DNA of 64,000 nucleotides, taken from the NCBI RefSeq assembly GCF_000013365.1, contig NC_007778.1, positions 744,001 through 808,000 on the forward strand, written 5' to 3'. The notes beneath the pieces are model-generated. The model had not been told where the DNA came from, did not search any database, and saw nothing but the letters and a program-made list of their open reading frames with translations. Positions 61,144-64,000 of the stretch are shown here, piece after piece. Every line of letters starts with the position of its first letter. Within the stretch, counting starts at the first letter, position 1. The DNA is from Rhodopseudomonas palustris HaA2. GTDB lineage: Bacteria > Pseudomonadota > Alphaproteobacteria > Rhizobiales > Xanthobacteraceae. Made by a program: the position numbers and the translations under genes.

Positions 61144-62526
61144 CTACTGATAAGCGGCGACGATGTCCGACACCGCGCGTTCGAGCTGCTTGGCCGTGGC
61201 ACATTGCCGGACGGTGTTGCAGAACGGCGCGTAGCGGAACATCTCGGAATCGCCCCAGCCCCAGCCCATCCGGCCTTCGGGATTGAGCCAGACCACGCGC
61301 TTGGCGCGCTCGGAGATGGTGCGCAGGATGTCGGTGCGCGGATCGAGCTTGTTGGTGCGGGCGTCGCCGAGCACGATCACCGTGGTCTTCGGCGTCACCG
61401 CGCGCAGCCAGCGCTTTTCGAAATCCGCCAGCGAATTGCCGTAGTCGGACGAGCCGAACCCGACCTTGGCCATGATCTCGCGCATCGCCGCTTCCGGCTC
61501 CTGCTTGTCGAGGATGTCGCTGACTTCGATCAGGTGACCGGAGAACGCGAACGAGCGGACGTCGTCGACCACTTCGTGCAGGCTGTGGATCAGCAGCAGG
61601 AAGAAATCGGAGACCTGCGCCACCGAACCGGAGACGTCGCACAGCGCCACGATCTTCGGCCGGTCGCGGTGGCGGCGTTTCCAGGCGGTGAGAAACGGGA
61701 TGCCACCCCAGGCGGCGTTGCGGCGCATGGTGCGGCGGACGTCGAGGTGGCCGCGGCGCTGCCGCTTGCGCGGCTTCGAATAGCGCTCGCGCAGCCGCCG
61801 CGCGATGGCGCGGATCAGTGCCTTCATCTGCGCGACCTGGCGCCGCTCCAGCCGCGCCAGCGGCGCGTTGCGCAGGATCTCGTGGCGCAGATTTTCGGTT
61901 TCCTCGCGGCCGTACAGCAGCAGCGCCTGCGAGACGCGCTCGCGCACCGCGTCGCGCAGGCCGTCGAGCGCGGCGGCGAGGCGTTCGGCCTCCGTCGGGT
62001 TGGCGCTCTTCAGCGCGTCGAGATCGTCGCGCAGCCGCCCGACGCCGAGCGCGTCCATCATCCGGGTCTGGAACAGGCCGCGCTGGGTGAAGTAGCGGAT
62101 GTTGGAGAGCTCTGCCGCATTGGCCGCGCCGGCCAGCGCCGCAGCGACCGCGCTGCGATCCTGCGACAGCAGCATCTGCGCGAGGTTGCCGAGTTCGGGC
62201 GGTGCGCTGCCGCCGTCCTGCGGCGCGCCGGCGCCGGACGGCGACGCCGCATTGTCGGCCGCAGAGCCGCTGCTATCAGTCTCGGACTCGTCCTCCGCCG
62301 CCGGCGGCGGCTCGGGGTGACTGAAGAACAGGTCGAAGCAGTCGCCGAGCGCCTGCTTCTCCTCCTGGCTCTTGGCCAGTGTCAGCAGCAGCGTGTCGCG
62401 CAGCGTGGTGCGATCGGAGAAGCCGACATCCGCGACCGCGCGCATCGCGTCGATGCTTTCGGCCGGCGACACGCGCACGCCGGCGCCGCGGGCCGCCCGG
62501 AAGAAGCGGTGCAGCTCCTCGCGCAT
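61144..62526 (-). CDS. CoxE-like VWA domain protein
   Basis: A 460-residue cytosolic protein of the CoxE/VWA group that partners MoxR AAA ATPases. The N-terminal region is helical and acidic (PPPAAEDESETDSSGSAADNAASP near 75-95). The C-terminal vWA domain begins KIVALCDVSGSVAQVSDFFLLLIHSL with DxSxS in DVSGS. The last part reads KTTVIVLGDARTNKLDPRTDIL and NPEGRMGWGWGDSEMFRYAP, close to CoxE. Its ATG shares a base with the moxR stop, so the two are co-translated. The metal or substrate target is unknown; CO dehydrogenase maturation is only one precedent. Confidence 0.9.
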   Translation of the reverse strand: MREELHRFFRAARGAGVRVSPAESIDAMRAVADVGFSDRTTLRDTLLLTLAKSQEEKQALGDCFDLFFSHPEPPPAAEDESETDSSGSAADNAASPSGAGAPQDGGSAPPELGNLAQMLLSQDRSAVAAALAGAANAAELSNIRYFTQRGLFQTRMMDALGVGRLRDDLDALKSANPTEAERLAAALDGLRDAVRERVSQALLLYGREETENLRHEILRNAPLARLERRQVAQMKALIRAIARRLRERYSKPRKRQRRGHLDVRRTMRRNAAWGGIPFLTAWKRRHRDRPKIVALCDVSGSVAQVSDFFLLLIHSLHEVVDDVRSFAFSGHLIEVSDILDKQEPEAAMREIMAKVGFGSSDYGNSLADFEKRWLRAVTPKTTVIVLGDARTNKLDPRTDILRTISERAKRVVWLNPEGRMGWGWGDSEMFRYAPFCNTVRQCATAKQLERAVSDIVAAYQ

Positions 62527-63473
62527 CAGCCGAACGTGCCGGCGCGCCCGGCCTTGGCGACGAAGCCCGCGACCTGCGGCGTAGCGGTTTCGATATCGGC
62601 TTCGTATTTCAGCAGCACGTTGAGCGTGTCCTTCACGGTCTCGTGGTCGAGTTCGGTCGATTGCAGCAGCACCAGCACCCGCGCCCAGTCGATGGTCTCG
62701 CTCACCGACGGCAGCTTCTTCAGGTCGAGCGCGCGGACCTGGTTGATGAAGCCGACGAGCTGCCTGCGCAGCGTCTCGGACGCGCCCGGCACCCGGCTCT
62801 CGACGATGCGCTCTTCGAGCTTCTGCTCCGGAAAGCCGATATGCAGATGCAGGCAGCGCCGCTTCAGCGCGTCGGACAGGTCGCGCTCGCCGTTCGAGGT
62901 CAAGAGTACCAGCGGCTTCACCACCGCGCGGATGGTGCCGAGTTCGGGAATCGAGACCTGGTAGTCGGACAGGATTTCCAGCAGCAGCGATTCGAATTCG
63001 GCATCCGACTTGTCGATCTCGTCGACCAGCAGCACGCAGCCATTGGGTTGCTCCAGCGCCTGCAGCAACGGGCGCGGCTCGACGAATTCCTTGGAGAAGA
63101 ACACGTCGCCGAAATCATGCAGCCGGTCGAGCGCGCCCGCCAGCGTCTCGGCGCCGCCGAGCACTTCGCCGAGCTTGTCCTTGAGAATCTGGGTGTAGAG
63201 CAACTGCTTGGCGTATTTCCACTCGTACAGCGCCTTGGCCTCGTCGAGGCCTTCGTAGCACTGCATCCGGATCATCCGCAGCCCGCGCCAGGCCGCCAGC
63301 GCCTTGGCGAGTTCGGTCTTACCGACGCCGGCCGGGCCTTCGACCAGGATCGGCTTCTCGATCTTCTCGGCGAGATACACCGCGGTCGCAATCTGCCGGC
63401 TGGCGATGTAGCCGACCGATGCGAGGCCCGCGGTGACGGCGTCGATGGAGGAGGTCGGCAGATGTGTGGTCAT
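62526..63473 (-). CDS. MoxR-family AAA ATPase
   Basis: A 315-residue AAA+ ATPase of the MoxR group. Walker A is ILVEGPAGVGKTELAKALA, Walker B CVLLVDEIDKSDAEFESLLLEIL, sensor I VVKPLVLLTSNGERDLSDALKRRC with an arginine-finger-like RRC. MoxR proteins act as chaperones for insertion of metal centres together with VWA partners. ATG 63473 begins MTTHLPTSSIDAV; its start overlaps the stop of the upstream acyl-CoA dehydrogenase gene by ATGA. The stop overlaps the coxE-like start. Confidence 0.94.
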   Translation of the reverse strand: MTTHLPTSSIDAVTAGLASVGYIASRQIATAVYLAEKIEKPILVEGPAGVGKTELAKALAAWRGLRMIRMQCYEGLDEAKALYEWKYAKQLLYTQILKDKLGEVLGGAETLAGALDRLHDFGDVFFSKEFVEPRPLLQALEQPNGCVLLVDEIDKSDAEFESLLLEILSDYQVSIPELGTIRAVVKPLVLLTSNGERDLSDALKRRCLHLHIGFPEQKLEERIVESRVPGASETLRRQLVGFINQVRALDLKKLPSVSETIDWARVLVLLQSTELDHETVKDTLNVLLKYEADIETATPQVAGFVAKAGRAGTFG

Positions 63474-64000
63474 TCGCGTCGTGCGCTCCAGAGAGATTGG
63501 CCGAGAGTGATCTGCCGCTGCTTGCGCGGCTCGCGCGCGACATTGGCGAGGACGTCGAAACCAGCCAGCGCGCGGCTGATGCGGTCGTCGGTCCGCGCCA
63601 CGGCGAAATGCGCGCGAACGTCGTCGACGATGCTGCCGGCCAGCGCGCGGATGCCGATCAGGCGCGCCGGCACCGGCGGCGTACCGTCGTCGAGCGACAG
63701 CACGGCGGCGCGGCTCGCGGTCTCGATCAGCGCGACTTGCCCTTTGAGACGCCCGAGCCGCAGCGCGTGGTCCTCGCTCGGCTCGATTTGCGCGGCGATC
63801 GCCCGCAGCAGCCACGCCAGAAAGCCGGCGGTGGTCGCGGTGCCGACGGTGTCCTCGATGTCGCGAAACGGCAGCGCCATCGCCGGATAGGCGTCGCGCG
63901 CGCCGCCGATCCGCGCCGAGGCCGGCACGACGCAATTGTCCAGCGTGAGCTCGCAATGCGACGCCGGCGCCAGCACGTCGAGCGACGGCATCGGCGTGAT
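63470..64000 (-). CDS. Acyl-CoA dehydrogenase, C-terminal part
   Basis: Partial; the N-terminus lies beyond the right edge. The 176 visible codons cover the end of the middle beta-domain (DVLAPASHCELTLDNCVVPASARIG) and the C-terminal four-helix domain (FRDIEDTVGTATTAGFLAWLLRAIAA and beyond) of an acyl-CoA dehydrogenase. No catalytic residue is in view. It ends LWSARRE with its stop overlapping the moxR start, implying a joint operon. Whether its substrate is an acyl-CoA cannot be told from this part. Confidence 0.82.
   Translation of the reverse strand: MTPMPSLDVLAPASHCELTLDNCVVPASARIGGARDAYPAMALPFRDIEDTVGTATTAGFLAWLLRAIAAQIEPSEDHALRLGRLKGQVALIETASRAAVLSLDDGTPPVPARLIGIRALAGSIVDDVRAHFAVARTDDRISRALAGFDVLANVAREPRKQRQITLGQSLWSARRE

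Overview
The window looks like a chromosomal stretch of an alphaproteobacterium of the Rhodopseudomonas/Bradyrhizobium group, most likely Rhodopseudomonas palustris or a close relative. This rests on very high G+C coding sequence, an alphaproteobacterial gene set (NDUFA9-like complex I protein, MmcB, DUF1036, DUF1236, AmpG, malonyl-CoA decarboxylase), the gene order recR-ybaB-dnaX with the SRP RNA behind it, and several families of intergenic palindromes of the kind found in this group. The species name is inference.

Layout. 1-5.98 kb: ribonuclease D (partial), tRNA-Leu(CAG), NDUFA9-like protein, uppP, a GST, queG and ampG. 6.0-12.4 kb: an exported protein, recR-ybaB-dnaX and the SRP RNA on the minus strand, then a compact HIT-nudC-PfkB operon on the plus strand. 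12.4-25.2 kb: rmuC with a LexA-like box, def-fmt-truA, then a long minus-strand run of dapE, dapD, a HAD phosphatase, a DUF1036 protein, argB, DUF423, engB, yidC, rnpA and rpmH (L34). 25.5-31.1 kb: a sensor kinase, tRNA-Arg(ACG), a hipBA toxin-antitoxin pair and a YgiQ radical SAM protein. 31.5-40.8 kb: an accessory catabolic cluster with a LysR regulator divergent from an amidase, a Liv-type ABC importer (with a permease-ATPase fusion), a two-component flavin monooxygenase and its flavin reductase. 40.8-53.9 kb: ku, radC, a crotonase, purC, a pirin, malonyl-CoA decarboxylase, an MmgE/PrpD protein, a FUSC protein, small membrane or exported proteins and a PHB-depolymerase-type esterase. 54-64 kb: a hybrid histidine kinase, a DUF1236 protein, an AraC regulator, a metallo-hydrolase, a vWA protein, mmcB, a CoxE-like/MoxR pair and the end of an acyl-CoA dehydrogenase gene.

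How the genes work together. Most of the window is housekeeping: translation initiation and termini (def, fmt), tRNA modification (truA, queG), protein insertion (SRP RNA, yidC), RNA processing (rnd, rnpA), lysine and arginine synthesis, envelope recycling (uppP, ampG), and DNA repair (recR, rmuC, radC, ku, mmcB). The most distinctive accessory unit is the 31.5-40.8 kb cluster. It reads as import of an amide-bearing, probably aromatic compound, hydrolysis of the amide, and hydroxylation by a reduced-flavin-dependent monooxygenase, with a LysR regulator beside it. The substrate cannot be read from the sequence.

The most useful non-coding signals are a GTTC-N7-GTTC LexA box before rmuC, a CTGC-N3-GCAG (PhaR-type) site before the PHB-depolymerase-type gene, good promoters for tRNA-Leu and for rpmH-rnpA-yidC, and at least four palindromic repeat families. 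One degenerate repeat copy appears to have supplied the start codon of the DUF1036 gene.
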